A stretch of 49,573 nt of DNA from Lachnospiraceae bacterium (GTDB lineage Bacteria; Bacillota; Clostridia; Lachnospirales; Lachnospiraceae), in assembly GCA_030540075.1 (NCBI GenBank), contig JAUNWX010000004.1, forward strand, positions 26,229 through 75,801. Direction: 5' to 3'. This document shows positions 48,280 through 49,573 of the stretch, in pieces (the stretch's first letter is position 1; each line of letters starts with the position of its first letter). A program made the translations under genes and the position numbers. The notes under the pieces were generated by a model that worked only from the letters and a program-made list of their open reading frames with translations, ran no database searches and was not told the origin of the DNA.

Positions 48280-49485
48280 TCAGGCTCTCTCCGTCACCAG
48301 ACGGAAGCCAGCCTGCGTGAGGGCCGCGCGAATTTCCTCGATCTGCTGCTTGTCACGGGTCTCGAGACCGAGCTTCAGGAAGCAGCTGGAGATCGCCATG
48401 TTCGTGTCGCCGCGGTCATGATGCACGGAGACGACATTGGCACCGCACTTCGAAACGATCTCGCTGACCTGCTGGAGCTGGCCCGGCTTGTCCTCGAGCG
48501 CGATCATCAGGTTCGCGTTGCGGCCGCTCATGACGAGGCCACGGGTGATGACGCGGGACAGAATGTTCACGTCGATGTTGCCACCGCTGATCAGGCAGAC
48601 GACCTTCTTGCCCTGAATCGGGAGCTTCCCGAACATCGCGGCAGCGACCGAAACGGCACCGGCACCCTCGGCGATCAGCTTCTGATTCTCGATAAGGGCG
48701 AGGATCGCCGCAGCGGTTTCGTCCTCGCTGACGGTCACGACATCGTCCACGTACTTCTCGACCATCTGGAAGGTGGTCTCGCCCGGATTCTTCACAGCGA
48801 TACCATCCGCGAAGGTCGAGACACTGTCGAGGGACTCCCACTTGTGATCGCGGTAAGCATTGAACATACTCGGCGCACCGGCCGCCTGCACACCATAGAC
48901 CTTGCACTGCGGGCGGAGGCTCTTGATCGCGAAGGCGACACCGGAAATCAGTCCGCCGCCACCGATCGGCACGATAACCGCGTCCACATCCTCGAGCTGG
49001 TCGAGGATCTCGAGACCGATCGTGCCCTGACCCGCGATGACCGCATCGTCGTCGTACGGATGGATGAAGGTCATGCCCGTCTCCTCCTGGAGCTCGACGG
49101 CCTTGTCATGCGCATCGTCATAGGTGCCCTTCACGAGGCAGACCTCCGCGCCGAGCCGCTTCGTGCTCTCGACCTTCATGATCGGCGCACCATCCGGCAT
49201 GCAGACGACGCTCTTGATACCCATCTTCGTCGCCGCAAGGGCCACGCCCTGTGCGTGATTGCCGGCGCTGCAGGCCACGATCCCGTGACTGCGCTCCTCC
49301 TCGCTCAGCTGACTGATCTTATAGTAGGCGCCGCGCACCTTGAAGCTGCCGGTCACCTGCAGATTCTCGGTCTTCAGATACACCTGTGCGTCCGACACGA
49401 GCCGAGGCGCCGCGATGAGGTCCGTCTTCCGCGCCACATCCTTTAAAACGAAACTTGCATGATAGATTTTATCCAGTGTCACCAT
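48280..49485 (-). CDS. ilvA: Threonine ammonia-lyase with ACT domain
   Basis: 401 residues. Converts threonine to 2-oxobutyrate, the isoleucine precursor. PLP lysine in TGSFKVRGAYYKI (about 45-57), the serine/glycine loop SAGNHAQGVALAA, phosphate-binding GGGGLISG, and a C-terminal ACT-like domain (about 325-400: LMIALEDKPGQLQQVSEIVS) give the short TdcB/IlvA form common in Firmicutes, usually weakly or differently regulated than E. coli IlvA. AGGAGAAAGGCAGG is upstream of ATG 49485. The ilv neighbours support a biosynthetic role. Confidence 0.95.
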   Translation of the reverse strand: MVTLDKIYHASFVLKDVARKTDLIAAPRLVSDAQVYLKTENLQVTGSFKVRGAYYKISQLSEEERSHGIVACSAGNHAQGVALAATKMGIKSVVCMPDGAPIMKVESTKRLGAEVCLVKGTYDDAHDKAVELQEETGMTFIHPYDDDAVIAGQGTIGLEILDQLEDVDAVIVPIGGGGLISGVAFAIKSLRPQCKVYGVQAAGAPSMFNAYRDHKWESLDSVSTFADGIAVKNPGETTFQMVEKYVDDVVTVSEDETAAAILALIENQKLIAEGAGAVSVAAAMFGKLPIQGKKVVCLISGGNIDVNILSRVITRGLVMSGRNANLMIALEDKPGQLQQVSEIVSKCGANVVSVHHDRGDTNMAISSCFLKLGLETRDKQQIEEIRAALTQAGFRLVTERA

Positions 49486-49555
49486 AGTGTGTGCCTGCCT
49501 TTCTCCTGTGTTGCATCTGTGGGGGATGCGCTTCCTCAGCTTCCGGGAGAAAGTT

Positions 49556-49573
49556 AAAAGAAAAGCCTCCGCC
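49556..49573 (-). other. Right arm and T-tract of a leader terminator upstream of ilvA (cut by window edge)
   Basis: On the minus strand GGCGGAGGCTTTTCTTTT, about 70 nt before the ilvA ATG. It looks like the second arm and T-rich tail of an attenuator; the first arm would be outside the window. Upstream leader type (T-box, leader peptide) cannot be judged. Confidence 0.4.

Overview
The window looks like a chromosomal segment of a GC-rich Clostridia, most likely Lachnospiraceae. Pointers are a split B12-dependent methionine synthase (activation domain encoded separately), DUF1836, DUF3137 and DUF3791/DUF3990 proteins, strong AGGAGG ribosome sites and compact operons. Nearly all genes are on the minus strand. 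The plus-strand exceptions are the metH pair, the DUF1836 gene and an AraC regulator. No rRNA, tRNA, CRISPR array or complete insertion sequence was seen.

Layout. 1-2975: metH activation domain (cut by the window edge) and metH. 2985-8974: small membrane protein, DUF3137 protein, three lipoproteins (two of them tandem paralogues) and a DUF2442 protein, with two unusual repeat families between them. 9000-9175: a cluster of hairpins. 9213-11810: a large MalT/LAL-type LuxR ATPase regulator. 11861-16146: an AT-rich, probably acquired island with an EF-hand-like protein, three Xre regulators, a 29-aa microprotein and HipBA. 16486-20802: acidic protein, 96-aa peptide, membrane-anchored S51 peptidase, six-TM protein and a Lon-like AAA+ ATPase without a peptidase domain. 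20943-26148: cobalamin operon cbiB-cobD-cobQ-cobO-cbiC. 26371-29731: flavodoxin, esterase, a DUF3791-DUF3990 toxin-like module and a membrane protein/Xre operon. 30024-33662: LytTR-PAS regulator, DegV, DUF1836 and SPFH protein. 33765-43292: maltodextrin import and breakdown (malE, malF, malG, malQ, LacI regulator, glgP, AraC regulator). 43372-49485: branched-chain amino acid genes ilvC, ilvN, ilvB and ilvA with a DUF815 ATPase between ilvB and ilvA.

How they work together. The cobalamin genes make the cofactor that MetH uses. The mal locus imports maltodextrin and breaks it down by 4-alpha-glucanotransferase and phosphorylase. A LacI regulator ends that operon and a perfect 18-bp LacI-type palindrome sits just downstream of the malE promoter. 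IlvA, IlvBN and IlvC are the first steps of isoleucine/valine synthesis.

Most unusual signals. (1) A 17-bp motif, GGCCGNNNRCATTGGCC, with core RCATTGGC, is scattered through genes and intergenic DNA on both strands about 20 times, several-fold more than my rough composition estimate. (2) Paired TAGGCATG/CATGCCTA hairpins with constant 28-nt spacing lie upstream of duplicated lipoprotein genes. (3) GGGGTCTGACCCC palindromes sit at stop codons of three genes. (4) A 29-aa gene encodes just the C-terminal tail shared by the neighbouring Xre regulators. (5) In-frame low-complexity inserts occur in MetH, CbiC and the LuxR regulator.
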